A stretch of 41,542 nucleotides of DNA from Candidatus Accumulibacter propinquus (GCA_016714935.1 JADKBU010000034.1:1-41542), one strand, 5' to 3'; positions 8,401 to 16,874 are shown, counted from the stretch's first letter. Made by a program: numbers and translations. The notes: generated by a model from the letters alone, not told the origin.

Positions 8401-9337
8401 ACATCAGTGCAATCAGCACCGACAGCCCGAAAACCCATCGGCTGGCCGCCGCAATGGCCTGGTGAATCTGCAAACCCAGATCCGCCACACGACCGGACGC
8501 CTGTTCGTCCAGGCGGCTCATCGTTTTCAGTACCGCCGCCTGGGCTGCATGGCTGCGGGTGACGGCATCATGGAAGCGATGGCTGGCGATATCCAGTTCG
8601 AGGATTTCCCGCCGATAGGCGACGGTCAGACGAATTGCCCGCCTGGCGATTCGCGCAATCTCGGGACTCGATGCGGTGAGCGTCTGCAACCTCAGGTTGA
8701 GATCGTCGATGAGCGCTATGTTGGGATTGTCGTTCTGCGGATCTGCCGAAGCAAGCACAGTCCTTTCGGCAATGTTCTTGCCAATCTGGAGCACGGTTTC
8801 CCGAAAGCCTGTGATCAGATTCATGATCTGATCGAGGTAATCGGTTGTTTTGCCTGACAGGGTCTGGTCGATCAGAATCCGGCCGATGAGGTTTTCCAGT
8901 TTAGCGAGTTCAGCGAGAATCTGGTGGTCGATACCATCCAGGCTGAGCAGGACCCGCCGGATCGCGGCGCACTGGTCAAGCAGTTCGGTTGCCGTGGTGG
9001 ACAGCGCGGCGATGGCATCCGCCTGTTGTTTGTCCTGGTCCTTTTGTGCGATTGCCAGCAGGGCTGCCGACATCCGCTTGCCGTTGTCCTCCGAAGCTGA
9101 ACCACTACGGCAACTTCGGCTGATCAAATCGATTTCCGAAAGCGCATCGGACAGCTCGCGAGCAATCGAGGCATTTTCCAGCACCCCCGTCATCTGGTTG
9201 CGGGCGATGTCGGTGGCCAGAATCTCGACGCGATTGAAAGCCGTGGCGGCAATTACGGCGATCAATGCAAAGGCAGCCGCATGGAATAGCGCCAACCCGA
9301 GCAGCTTCTTGCCGACTCCCGGACGGATGGGAAACAC
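5435..9337 (-). CDS. Membrane-bound multi-PAS hybrid sensor histidine kinase
   Basis: 1300 residues, GTG start (9337-9335). TM1 is at about 12-34, followed by a roughly 250-residue helical periplasmic region. TM2 is at about 295-318 (VFGLSVLIALMSFLAIAVIV), then HAMP. Four PAS/PAC units follow from about 370 to 910: FWKDRDLRYLG; VILWELDLTNGRL; DMIWAKDLEKRYL; GLYGVDGEGRITF. HisKA has H939 (MSHEIRTPMNG). HATPase motifs are LLNLLSNAVQF, DTGIGM and GGTGLGLAI. The C-terminal receiver has phospho-acceptor D1229 (LMDIQMPVMDG) and lysine in HIAKP. There is no HPt domain, so phosphotransfer must use a separate protein. The gene lies 16 bp after a periplasmic binding-protein gene, which probably supplies the sensed ligand. 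The output is unknown. Confidence 0.92.
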   Translation of the reverse strand: MFPIRPGVGKKLLGLALFHAAAFALIAVIAATAFNRVEILATDIARNQMTGVLENASIARELSDALSEIDLISRSCRSGSASEDNGKRMSAALLAIAQKDQDKQQADAIAALSTTATELLDQCAAIRRVLLSLDGIDHQILAELAKLENLIGRILIDQTLSGKTTDYLDQIMNLITGFRETVLQIGKNIAERTVLASADPQNDNPNIALIDDLNLRLQTLTASSPEIARIARRAIRLTVAYRREILELDIASHRFHDAVTRSHAAQAAVLKTMSRLDEQASGRVADLGLQIHQAIAAASRWVFGLSVLIALMSFLAIAVIVRRSIKRPLQKVLQHIDAVRHGAATPDIGTPGSDEWGTIHTALLDMTAALASSRSLLQSVVDTAPIRVFWKDRDLRYLGCNPAFARDAGKAHPEELLGKDDYQMGWAKEAERYRADDRAIMDSGVPRLSFDEPQPTPDGRTIWLRTSKVPLRDSNNQTIGILGVYEDITERKRIERRLDMAIKVTQVILWELDLTNGRLAYDRAMLPVLGLTPDEELDSLQRWVARVHPDDRMPFQEAVARAIQPEAGAFDFEYRLRDSTAQYQWIHTRGSVIQRDPQGNAELAVGTSMNITERKSVQEAMRQSEERSRLLAALLRRMADNVPDMIWAKDLEKRYLFANRAFCRQLLNAADSDEPLGKTDMFFAQRERDSHPDDPQWHTFGELCQDSDAITLQHDGPSVFEEFGNLKGRLTYLDVHKAPFLDERGMVIGTVGSARDITERKQAEAELARHRQHLEELVEQRTTELLATEARATRILESSADGLYGVDGEGRITFTNPAACQMLGYTAEQAMGRGAHDLFHHRRPDGSPYPAAECTTCQGWREGCDSRIGDETYWHADGHAVPVTLASRPIIENGQIIGAVVSVVDVSLQRAAIQAREQALIAAENLARARSEFLANMSHEIRTPMNGVLGFAQIGKRNHQDPEKARNAFEKILTSGKQLLGVVNEILDFSKIDAGKLQVEANEMSLGEVLEHALELVAERARVKGLALRLEKAPDLPPTCIGDPLRLGQILLNLLSNAVQFTATGGVTLSAARQGRELLFRVTDTGIGMTADQLGYVFNPFQQADGSTTRKFGGTGLGLAICKRLVELMQGEIRVESTPGAGSMFEVRLPYVRTAPHPDPREATSVTLPDEPLAGLCILLVEDDPINQMMLEVNLEDDGARLVIVGDGATAVERIIADGPDAYDVVLMDIQMPVMDGYQATRRILELAPELPIIGQTAHAFDEDRDKCLASGMAGHIAKPIEPRALAALILEVVADKRGR

Positions 9338-9353
9338 TTCCTTTTGCTCTCCG

Positions 9354-10343
9354 CTAGGGTTGCTGTCGCACCAGGGTGGCGCCTCTCAATAGGGTCGGTT
9401 TCAGTACCACCTGGTGGGCCTCGAGGGCGGTGACGTTGATGACCCGTTGCCCGCGAACATTCGAAACCACGGGAATCCTGGCCACCGGTGTGCCTCGCAT
9501 GGCCTTCAGCAGCATCTCTGCCGATGTTTCACCCTGCTCATGACCGGTCTTGACGACCGCGGCCCAGGCCCCCTGTTCGACCTGATAGCGGTTCCCGCCA
9601 AGGATGGGGCCACTATAGACCTTGCGCAGGGCTTCGAGAACCTCCTTGTTGTTCAAGGGCCGGGCGGTATCGTCGACAATCCCCTCCAGGCTGTCGATCA
9701 GGATCGTGTCGCAGGCGGAATGGCCATGCTTCGCGAGCGCATCGATTCCCCTGGTGTTCTTGACCAAGTGAAACGCCCCGACCTTGACCGGATAAGTCTC
9801 CTTTTCCTCTTCCACCTGGGCGCGCAGGGCCCGACCGGCCGGCACGTCATTGGTCATGAAGCAGGCTGTCCGGATCGACGGGATCAATTGCTTGGCAAAG
9901 GCCAGGGATTCGCGGACATGCGCCCGCTCCAGTATTCCGGAGACATTAGTGGCCGGGAAGCCGTATTTCGCTGCCGAGTTGTTGACCCCGTTGAACATGA
10001 CCGGCGTCCTGACCTTGTCTTTCAGGAACGGGACGACGAACATGGTCTGCGCATCGTCGTCCGCGACGATGACCCCATCGGGTTGCAGGCGTTGATAGAG
10101 CGCGTACGCTTCCTCCCCTTTCCTGGGACCTGCCGCCGGGCTGACCTTGGTATCCATGTAGAAGTAAGTGATTTCGCTGGATGCCGCCAAAACCGAGTCG
10201 ATTCCCTCACGGATCTCGATCACCCACGGATTGTTCGCCTCGTAGCTCATGACGACCAGCACCTTGAATTCGGCAGCCAGCGCAACCTTTACCTGGGAGC
10301 AGAGAATGACCGCCAGCAATACCGCGGAACACAGGATCTTCAT
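9354..10343 (-). CDS. Periplasmic ABC-type substrate-binding protein (PF04392-like)
   Basis: 329 residues with a signal peptide (cleavage probably after VALAA, about residue 24). The mature part resembles the ABC_sub_bind/type 1 periplasmic binding fold: KVLVVMSYEANNPWVIEIREGI near the start, DGVIVADDDAQTMFVVPFLK, TPVMFNGVN, then an ILGGNRYQVEQGAWAAV hinge and a GETSAEMLLKAMRG helix typical of the family. The ATG at 10343 is preceded by AGGAGG. No permease or ATPase is nearby. Instead the next gene, 16 bp downstream, is a membrane hybrid kinase, so the protein more likely acts as a ligand-presenting sensor subunit than as a transporter part. The ligand is unknown. Confidence 0.82.
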   Translation of the reverse strand: MKILCSAVLLAVILCSQVKVALAAEFKVLVVMSYEANNPWVIEIREGIDSVLAASSEITYFYMDTKVSPAAGPRKGEEAYALYQRLQPDGVIVADDDAQTMFVVPFLKDKVRTPVMFNGVNNSAAKYGFPATNVSGILERAHVRESLAFAKQLIPSIRTACFMTNDVPAGRALRAQVEEEKETYPVKVGAFHLVKNTRGIDALAKHGHSACDTILIDSLEGIVDDTARPLNNKEVLEALRKVYSGPILGGNRYQVEQGAWAAVVKTGHEQGETSAEMLLKAMRGTPVARIPVVSNVRGQRVINVTALEAHQVVLKPTLLRGATLVRQQP

Positions 10344-10455
10344 CGACGAAATCCTCCTACTTTGTCATTGTCAAGCCGGTTCTTTCCGGCGGTGGGGCAA
10401 GCCACCGTTTCGCCGGTTGCCGATCTGTCCGGCGAGCACCGCGCCCTGTCGGCGG

Positions 10456-11712
10456 CTAATCACCGGTGCTGTTCAGCCAGCGCAGGGCGACGCTGAGGCA
10501 GGTGTTCAGCGTATGACGGTCAAAGGCGCCTGGGAGCACGGACAACAGGCGGTCGCAGCCCTCGGCGTCGTCGCTGTCGAAGCGCTCGAGCAGCGCCAGG
10601 ATGGTGCCCAGCAGGCCTTCGTGCTGGCATAGCGCGTGGCGCACCTTGGGCTCGACGGCAATCTGTTCGAGGATCTCTTCGATCGGCAGACCCAGCGCTG
10701 CCGGCATCATCGACAGGATGCCGGTGATGAAGGCCAGGTCGGCGAGTTTGTGGTCGTTGACGTGCCCGACCGGGACCAGCAGCTCCATCATCCGTCCGCG
10801 CAGGGCGGCGACCTGCAGCAAAGGTGAGCGGGCGGGGTCGGCCGTGCCGCCATGCGGTGCCAACAGAAGCAGCGACAGCCAGCGCTGCAACTGGCGCCGG
10901 CCGAACAGGGTGATCGCGTGTCGCAGCGAAGTCACCGGCTGCGCGAGGCCGCCACCGCGGTGCCCGACCGCGTTGACCACGCGCAACAGATTGAGCGTCA
11001 GCGCCGGCTCGTGCTTGAAGGCGTCCTCGATCACTATCGTATCGACATCACGTCCGACCAGGTTGATCAGACGAATCAGTGCTGCCTGTGAAGCCGAGAG
11101 GCGGCGACCGCTGACGACTTCCGCCTGCGCGAAGTAGCGCCCCTGGAAAAGCTCGAAGCCCAGGCGACGGCAGCACTCCATCTGTTCGCGGCTGGCGACG
11201 CCCTGCGCCAGGAGTTTGAGCGGCAGGTGTCGCAGTGATCCGGCCAGGTCGCGGAGTTCGCTTTCACTCGCCGTGTCGATGTCGATCTTGATGACCTGGA
11301 GCATCGGCAGCACCGGTCGGCTGCGGTCGTCGATGCCCCGGTATCGCGCCAGCGCCAGCGTATAGCCCCGATCGCGCAGATAGTGGCAACGCGCCAGCGT
11401 CGCCTTGTCGGGCACGTCGTCGAGCATCAGTTCGAGGACGACGCCGGCCGGCGGTAGCAGCTCGATGGCTCTTTCCTGCAGGAAGTCACTATCGATATCG
11501 ATGAACGCGCAGCTGTTGCCCAGCGCGCTTTGCATGCCGAGTTCGGAATACGCGGCGCAGAGTGCGGCGGTGGCGCCGCTGCCCGTGCGACTGCAGGCGG
11601 CGGCGCTTTCGTCGCCGCTGCCGAACGACAACTGGTAACCGGCGAGTTCCTCCCTGTGGTTCAGGATCGGCTGCCGGAAGAGGAAAGCGTTCTGGAGTGC
11701 GGGTTCGGTCAT
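10456..11712 (-). CDS. EAL-HDOD two-domain regulatory protein
   Basis: 418 residues. The N-terminal half is a degenerate EAL domain: FLFRQPILNHREELAGYQL at the start, FIDIDSDFL, LELMLDDVPD, IKIDIDTASESEL, and LLAQGVASREQMECCRRLGFELFQGRYFA. The signature EAL triplet is lost, so c-di-GMP hydrolysis is unlikely. The C-terminal half, from about residue 205, is an HDOD domain (LIRLINLVGRD, LTLNLLRVVNA, LRHAITLFGRRQLQRWLSLLL). YuxH/CdgJ-type proteins with this architecture act as signalling adaptors affecting motility or biofilm in other bacteria. It lies 36 bp after algC and may be read from the same message. Its role here is unknown. Confidence 0.88.
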   Translation of the reverse strand: MTEPALQNAFLFRQPILNHREELAGYQLSFGSGDESAAACSRTGSGATAALCAAYSELGMQSALGNSCAFIDIDSDFLQERAIELLPPAGVVLELMLDDVPDKATLARCHYLRDRGYTLALARYRGIDDRSRPVLPMLQVIKIDIDTASESELRDLAGSLRHLPLKLLAQGVASREQMECCRRLGFELFQGRYFAQAEVVSGRRLSASQAALIRLINLVGRDVDTIVIEDAFKHEPALTLNLLRVVNAVGHRGGGLAQPVTSLRHAITLFGRRQLQRWLSLLLLAPHGGTADPARSPLLQVAALRGRMMELLVPVGHVNDHKLADLAFITGILSMMPAALGLPIEEILEQIAVEPKVRHALCQHEGLLGTILALLERFDSDDAEGCDRLLSVLPGAFDRHTLNTCLSVALRWLNSTGD

Positions 11713-11748
11713 CGGCGCGGAGGTCCCGGATACGCGGAGTCGAAGGGA

Positions 11749-13128
11749 TCAGAACGGCAGCGCGAGGCCGGGGCGCGCGGTGACGAAGACACGGCGAAAA
11801 TCGGCCTGAATGCGTTCGAGCGCGGCCGCATTGTCGGCCTCGAAGCGCAGCACGACCACCGGCGTGGTATTCGAGGGACGCGCCAGCCCGAAGCCGTCGG
11901 CGTACTCGACACGCAAGCCGTCGATGGTGATGATTTCGCGCGCGCCCTCGAAGTGGGCGTGCCGTTGCAATTCGTCGATCAGCGCGAAGGGTTCGCCTTC
12001 CTGCATGCCGATGTTCAGCTCGGGCGTCGAGCTGCTGTCGGGCAGGGCCTTCAGGATGGCGTTGGCATCGTCGGCGCGTGACAGGATTTCGAGCAGCCGG
12101 GCGCCGGCGTAGAGGCCGTCGTCGAAGCCGTACCAGCGTTCCTTGAAGAAAACGTGGCCGCTCATTTCACCGGCCAGCGGCGCGCCGGTTTCCTTGAGCT
12201 TGGCCTTGACCAGCGCGTGCCCGGTCTTCCACATCAGCGGTTCGCCGCCATGTTCGCGGATCCAGGGCGCCAGTCGGCGCGTGCATTTGACGTCGTAGAT
12301 GATCTGCCCGCCCGGGCAACGTCGCAACACGTCGGCCGCAAAGAGCATCAGTTGACGATCCGGGTAGATGATCTCGCCGTCTTTGGTCACCACCCCGAGG
12401 CGGTCGCCGTCGCCGTCGAAAGCGAGGCCGATTTCGGCGTCGGTGGTGCGCAGCGCGCGGATGAGGTCCTGCAGGTTCTCGGGTTTCGACGGGTCCGGAT
12501 GGTGATTCGGGAAGGTGCCGTCGACTTCGCAGAACAGTTCGACCAGTTCGCAGCCCAGCGAGCGAAACAGTTCCGGGGCGATGCCGCCGGCGACGCCGTT
12601 GCCGCAGTCGATGACGATCTTCATCGGCCGCGCCAGCGTGACGTCAGCGGTGATGCGGCGAAGGTACGCCGAGCGCACGTCGGCGCTGCTGCCTTGCCCG
12701 GCACCGTGGTGCAAGGCACCGCCGTCAACCCGCTGCCGGATACTCTGAATCGCTGCGCCGGCCAGGGTCTCGCCGCCGATGACCATTTTCAGGCCGTTGT
12801 AGTCCGGTGGATTGTGGCTGCCGGTGACGGCAACGCAGCTCTGACAACCCAGTTCGTGTGCCGCAAAGTAGACCGTCGGTGTCGGGACGCAGCCGACATC
12901 GATGGTGTCGATGCCGGCCAGTCGGATGCCCTCCATCAGGGCCGCCGACAGTTCCGGTCCCGACAGGCGTCCGTCGCGGCCGACAGCGATCGCCTGCTGG
13001 CCACGCTCCACCGCCAGCGACCCCAGGCCGTGGCCGATTCGCCTGACGATGTCGACGGTCAGCGTCTTGCCGACGATGCCGCGAATGTCGTAGGCCTTGA
13101 AGATTTCAGTGGGCAGGAGAGCGTTCAT
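11749..13128 (-). CDS. algC: Phosphomannomutase/phosphoglucomutase
   Basis: 459 residues, full length for the bacterial PMM/PGM family. The catalytic phosphoserine is S104 in VTGSHNP, the metal loop is DGDGDR, and the sugar-binding loop is GEMSGHVFFKERW. The C-terminal phosphate-binding region is near ADGFGLARPSNTTPVVVLRFEA. It interconverts hexose-1- and hexose-6-phosphates, feeding GDP-mannose, LPS core and exopolysaccharide synthesis. That suits the neighbouring heptosyltransferase and the PEP-CTERM/exopolysaccharide theme. The upstream yheT-like gene stops one base before this ATG (TGA-C-ATG), so translation is probably coupled. Confidence 0.93.
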   Translation of the reverse strand: MNALLPTEIFKAYDIRGIVGKTLTVDIVRRIGHGLGSLAVERGQQAIAVGRDGRLSGPELSAALMEGIRLAGIDTIDVGCVPTPTVYFAAHELGCQSCVAVTGSHNPPDYNGLKMVIGGETLAGAAIQSIRQRVDGGALHHGAGQGSSADVRSAYLRRITADVTLARPMKIVIDCGNGVAGGIAPELFRSLGCELVELFCEVDGTFPNHHPDPSKPENLQDLIRALRTTDAEIGLAFDGDGDRLGVVTKDGEIIYPDRQLMLFAADVLRRCPGGQIIYDVKCTRRLAPWIREHGGEPLMWKTGHALVKAKLKETGAPLAGEMSGHVFFKERWYGFDDGLYAGARLLEILSRADDANAILKALPDSSSTPELNIGMQEGEPFALIDELQRHAHFEGAREIITIDGLRVEYADGFGLARPSNTTPVVVLRFEADNAAALERIQADFRRVFVTARPGLALPF

Positions 13129-13129
13129 G

Positions 13130-14101
13130 TCAAACCTCGTGCTGAAAAAAATGAAGAAGGCGCTGTGGCAGCCAGTCGAGTCGCCCCGGCAGACTGCCGG
13201 TGACGAATCCGACGTGTCCGCCCTGGCGCGGGAATTCGAGGCGTACGCTGGCCGCGGCCTGGCGAGCCAGAGGCAGCGCCTGGGCCGGCAGGAAGGGGTC
13301 GTTCTGGGCGTTGAGCACCAGCGTCGGCAAGCGGATGCCGGTCAGCCAGGGCTTGCTCGACGCTTTGCGCCAGTAGTCGTCGGCGCCGGCAAAGCCGTGC
13401 AGCGGAGCGGTGACGACGTCGTCGAACTCGTACAGGCTGTTGGCCGCGGACATGCGCCGTTCGTCGAACAGACCGGGATAGCGGCGCAACTTCTCGGTGG
13501 CGTTGCGCTTGAGTGTGCGCAGGAAGTACTGCGTGTAGATGCGGTTGAAACCGCGTGCGAGGTGGTGACCACAGGCGGTCAGGTCGAGCGGGGCGCTGAT
13601 CGCCGCCGCGGCGCGGAGGCAGTCGCCGGCGCCTGCCTGCCTTTCGCCCAGCCATTTGAGCAGGGCATTGCCGCCCAGCGAGACGCCGACGGCGTAACAC
13701 GGGCGCGTCGGGCAAAGCGCCCGCAGGCGCCGCAGGATCCAGTCGATTTCGTCGCTGTCTCCGGAATGATAGGCGCGCGGCAGGCGATTGCTCTCGCCCG
13801 AACAACCGCGAAAATTCACCACCACGCCAGACCAGCCGATGGCTGTGGCGGCGCGCATCAGAGTAATTGCGTAGTGGCTGACCGAACTGCCTTCCAGACC
13901 ATGAAAAAGAACCAGCAGCGGCCGTGTGTCGGCGCCGTTCGACGCCGGTGGTACGACATTCCAGTCCAGGTCGATGAAGTCGCCATCCGGCGTTTCCCAG
14001 CGGTCGCGGTGGTAGGGCAGGGGGTCGGGCCTGATCAGCAGCGGGTAGATGGTCTGCGCGTGCCCGCCGGGCAGCCAGCCAGGTGCGCGGTAGGTGGTCA
14101 A
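13130..14101 (-). CDS. yheT: YheT-family alpha/beta hydrolase
   Basis: 323 residues. The start is taken as TTG at 14101-14099, overlapping the TGA of the preceding gene (TTGA). The family opening YRAPGWLPGGHAQTIYP follows directly, which supports this start although TTG is rare. Alpha/beta-hydrolase features are the oxyanion region LLVLFHGLEGSS, the strand VVVNFRGCSGE, the nucleophile elbow GVSLGGNALL, an acid after VLNAQNDPF, and the histidine in QGGHVGFVTG. Members are hydrolases or esterases of mostly unknown substrate. It sits inside a tightly packed block between the SnoaL-like gene and algC. Confidence 0.88.
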   Translation of the reverse strand: MTTYRAPGWLPGGHAQTIYPLLIRPDPLPYHRDRWETPDGDFIDLDWNVVPPASNGADTRPLLVLFHGLEGSSVSHYAITLMRAATAIGWSGVVVNFRGCSGESNRLPRAYHSGDSDEIDWILRRLRALCPTRPCYAVGVSLGGNALLKWLGERQAGAGDCLRAAAAISAPLDLTACGHHLARGFNRIYTQYFLRTLKRNATEKLRRYPGLFDERRMSAANSLYEFDDVVTAPLHGFAGADDYWRKASSKPWLTGIRLPTLVLNAQNDPFLPAQALPLARQAAASVRLEFPRQGGHVGFVTGSLPGRLDWLPQRLLHFFQHEV

Positions 14102-14547
14102 TGCAGCGTCCGCGGCGTATTCGCGTTGCGTTCGCCGGCCACTCCGGTGTCGGCCGCGTCCCGATCGGCGGCCGTCGACGAGTGATGCGAGAGCAGGCGC
14201 CAGCCACTGGCGCCGCGCTGGAAGACGTTGGTCGCCAGCATCGGGCCGTGCGGCCGGCGCTCGTCGCCGATGTACAGCGTTTCGACGACGTTGTGCACGG
14301 CCAGCAGCATGCCGCTCCAGCGTACCCCGCGCGACAGGCGAACCATCAGGCGGGGATTGTTGGCGAAGATGCCGCGCCAGCTATCGCGGATGGCGTCGGT
14401 GCCGGTCAGGCGCTGGCCGGTCGGGTGGATGCAGACGATCTCTTCGTCGTCGGCCCAGACGCTCATCAGGGCGGCCAGGTCGGCCCGCGCGATGGCTTCG
14501 TAGAAGGCCGTCTCGACATCCTCCGGGGTGGCAAAAACGGCAATCAT
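14098..14547 (-). CDS. SnoaL/NTF2-like protein
   Basis: 149 residues with the cone-shaped NTF2-like fold signature: FATPEDVETAFYEAIARADLAALMSVWADDEEI, CIHPTGQRLTGTDAIRDSW, then NVFQRGASGWRLLSHHSS. The ATG at 14547 overlaps the stop of waaF (ATGA), and the gene's own TGA overlaps the TTG of the next gene. Such proteins serve as small-molecule binding or isomerase-like domains; the substrate cannot be told from sequence. The last 24 residues after HHSS are low-complexity and probably disordered. Confidence 0.85.
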   Translation of the reverse strand: MIAVFATPEDVETAFYEAIARADLAALMSVWADDEEIVCIHPTGQRLTGTDAIRDSWRGIFANNPRLMVRLSRGVRWSGMLLAVHNVVETLYIGDERRPHGPMLATNVFQRGASGWRLLSHHSSTAADRDAADTGVAGERNANTPRTLH

Positions 14548-15569
14548 CCGGAAACCTGACCGGGAAAGCGCAGGCAGGCGTCGAGAACGCGTTGCGGTTC
14601 GAGTCTGTTGAGGCAGTCGAGATGACCCAGCGGGCATTCGCGCTTGAAGCACGGGCTGCATTCGAGATGCAGACTGAGGATCCGGGCCTGTGGCGACAGC
14701 GGCGGCGTGAAGCCGGGTGACGACGAGCCATAGAGCGCAATCAGCGGCCGGTCGAGGGCGGCGGCGACGTGCATCAGGCCTGAATCGTTGCAGACGACGA
14801 AGGATGCGGCGGCCAACAGGTCGATCGCCTGGCTCAGTGAGGTGGCGCCGCAGAGGTTGAGCGGCAGCCTGGCGGCGTCGGTGCGGCTGACGATGTCCTC
14901 GCCGATGGCCCGGTCCTTGGCCGAGCCCAGTAGCCAGACGGCGTATCCGTGGTCGGCCAGGGCATTGGCCAGGGCCGCGAAATGCCGTTCCGGCCAGCGC
15001 TTGGCCGGCCCGTATTCGGCGCCCGGACAGAACACCGCCAGGCGCTCGGGGATCTCGATGCCCAGCGCTGCCAGCGTGGCCGCGCGTTGCGCGCTGGTCG
15101 AGCGCAGGCGTGGCCGTGGCAGGGGTCTGGGCAGCGCGGTGCCCGGCGTCTCGGCAAGTTGTGCGAAACGCTCGGCCATTTGCGGCAGCAACGCCTTGTT
15201 CAGCGTGTGCCGGCGGTTGATCAGTCCATAGCGGGTTTCGCCGACGAAGCCGATGCGCTCGGGGATGTCGGCGAAGAACGGAATCAGCGCCGACTTGATC
15301 GAATTGGGCAGGATGTAGGCGCGCTGGTAGCCTTCCCGTGCCAGTTCGCGAGCCAGGCGGTGACGTGCTTTCAGCGACAGATCACCGTGTGCAAAGGGGC
15401 TGTCGAAGACTCGGGCGATCTCCGGCATACGCTCAAGTACCGGTGCCACCCAGCGCGGGGCCAGCGCGTCGAGCTGCAGACCGGGGTTGCGTTCGTGCAG
15501 CCGCATGCACAGCGCTTGCGCCAACACCGCGTCGCCGATCCAGGAAGGTGCGACGAGGAGTGCTTTCAT
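14544..15569 (-). CDS. waaF: ADP-heptose:LPS heptosyltransferase II
   Basis: 341 residues, glycosyltransferase family 9. The start MKALLVAPSWIGDAVLAQAL is characteristic of WaaF, with its conserved catalytic D in the N-terminal loop. Other features are PNSIKSALIPFFADIPERIGF, FCPGAEYGPAKRWP, CNDSGLMHVAAALDRPLIALYGSSSPGFTPP and the CSPCFKRECPLGHLDCL cysteine cluster near the end. It adds the second heptose to the inner LPS core at the cytoplasmic face of the inner membrane. Its stop overlaps the SnoaL-like start. Together with algC it makes this minus-strand block an envelope-sugar cluster. Confidence 0.93.
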   Translation of the reverse strand: MKALLVAPSWIGDAVLAQALCMRLHERNPGLQLDALAPRWVAPVLERMPEIARVFDSPFAHGDLSLKARHRLARELAREGYQRAYILPNSIKSALIPFFADIPERIGFVGETRYGLINRRHTLNKALLPQMAERFAQLAETPGTALPRPLPRPRLRSTSAQRAATLAALGIEIPERLAVFCPGAEYGPAKRWPERHFAALANALADHGYAVWLLGSAKDRAIGEDIVSRTDAARLPLNLCGATSLSQAIDLLAAASFVVCNDSGLMHVAAALDRPLIALYGSSSPGFTPPLSPQARILSLHLECSPCFKRECPLGHLDCLNRLEPQRVLDACLRFPGQVSG

Positions 15570-15607
15570 GATTGGCGGTTCAGCCGGCTACGCGGGCCGG
15601 GTAGCGC

Positions 15608-15805
15608 TCAGTGGTGTCCTTTCGGACGTTCGCCGGTGAGCACGTAGTGCGCGCTGCAGTACGGGCAAACGGCTTCACCCGTGTGCAGGACATCGAGAAA
15701 GACTCGCGGATGCCTGGCCCACAGCGGTGAATCCTTGGTCGGGCAGTGCAGTGGCAGGTCGTGAGCGCTGACCTCGATGGGCTTCTGCTGGGTGTTCTGA
15801 GGCAT
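15608..15805 (-). CDS. Small zinc-finger protein (zf-CHCC type)
   Basis: 65 residues. LPLHCPTKDSPLWARHPRVFLDV followed by AVCPYCSAHYVL matches the CHCC zinc-finger family, related to a mitochondrial complex I accessory subunit. Cysteine 21, the histidine of HPRV and the CPYC pair are the likely zinc ligands. The ATG is preceded by AAGG. Such genes commonly sit between ilvE and LPS genes in betaproteobacteria. The function is not established. Confidence 0.88.
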   Translation of the reverse strand: MPQNTQQKPIEVSAHDLPLHCPTKDSPLWARHPRVFLDVLHTGEAVCPYCSAHYVLTGERPKGHH

Positions 15806-15953
15806 GGTGGCAACCTTGCAAACGGACGTTAAGGTGAAAGTCGCGCCGGCGACTCACGAACGACCCCTTGCCCGCTGGCCGGAGAGAGGGGTCGGGGAGT
15901 GAGCGTGGCGGTCCTGGCTTTCGTCATCGGGGGGAGTCAAGTCGCCATGACCG

Positions 15954-16874
15954 CTAGATGTAGGCGAGCCAGTCGGCATGCGCCGGCACACGACCGTTTA
16001 CGCAGTCGAAGAACAGGCTCTGGATTCTGGTGGTGATCGGGCCGCGGTGGCCGGCACCGATCTGGCGATTGTCGAGTTCGCGAATCGGAGTCACTTCGGC
16101 AGCGGTGCCGGTAAAGAAGGCTTCGTCGGCGCAATACACCTCGTCACGCGTGATCCGTTTTTCGATCACCGGGATGCCCAGTTCGTCGGCGAGTTGCAGA
16201 ACCGAGGCGCGGGTGATGCCTTCCAGACAGGACGTCAGATCCGGCGTGTATAGCTTGCCCTTCTTGACGATGAAAACATTCTCGCCGGCACCCTCGGCAA
16301 CGTAGCCGTCGACGTCCAGCAGCAGCGCCTCGTCGTAGCCATCGTGCGCCACTTCCTGGTGGGCGAGAATCGAGTTGGTATACGTGCCGACCGACTTCGA
16401 TCGGCACATGTTGATATTCACATGATGGCGGGTGAACGACGAGGTCTTGACGCGGATGCCCTTTTCCATCCCCTCGGCACCGAGGTAGGCGCCCCAGGGC
16501 CAGGCGGCAATCGCCACATGCGTGCTGATCGAGGTGGCGGCGATGCCCATTGCCTCGGAGCCATAGAACACGATCGGCCGGATGTAGCACGATTCCAGGT
16601 GGTTGGCGCGCACCACTTCCTTCTGTGCCTCGAGCAGCGTTTCCTTGTCATAGGGCATCTTCATCTGGAAGATGTACGCCGAGTTGAACAGGCGGTCGGT
16701 ATGCTCTTCGAGACGGAATATGGCGGTGCCGTTTTCGGCCCTGTAGGCGCGGATCCCTTCGAAGACGCCCATGCCATAGTGCAGGGTGTGCGTCAGCACG
16801 TGCGTTGTCGCCTGGCGCCAGGGGACCAGCTTGCCGTCGTACCAGATGAATCCGTCGCGATCCGCCATGGACAT
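15954..16874 (-). CDS. ilvE: Branched-chain amino acid aminotransferase
   Basis: 306 residues from the ATG at 16874, which has GGGAG at a good distance. An upstream in-frame extension to 17003 runs into the divergent nudJ-like gene and is rejected. Fold-type IV PLP enzyme: FIWYDGKLVPW, THTLHYGMGVFEGIRAY, the PLP lysine K160 in CRSKSVGTYTNSIL, and EGAGENVFIV with the downstream GITRASVLQLA. It catalyses the last step of leucine, isoleucine and valine synthesis using glutamate. It is divergent from the nudJ-like gene across a 106-bp gap that contains a 9-bp palindrome. Confidence 0.95.
   Translation of the reverse strand: MSMADRDGFIWYDGKLVPWRQATTHVLTHTLHYGMGVFEGIRAYRAENGTAIFRLEEHTDRLFNSAYIFQMKMPYDKETLLEAQKEVVRANHLESCYIRPIVFYGSEAMGIAATSISTHVAIAAWPWGAYLGAEGMEKGIRVKTSSFTRHHVNINMCRSKSVGTYTNSILAHQEVAHDGYDEALLLDVDGYVAEGAGENVFIVKKGKLYTPDLTSCLEGITRASVLQLADELGIPVIEKRITRDEVYCADEAFFTGTAAEVTPIRELDNRQIGAGHRGPITTRIQSLFFDCVNGRVPAHADWLAYI

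Noticed and set aside
10371..10455. Riboswitch in the leader of the periplasmic binding protein
   Set aside because: Several short GC-rich hairpins are present but none matches a riboswitch class I know; part of the sequence belongs to the end region of the EAL-HDOD gene.
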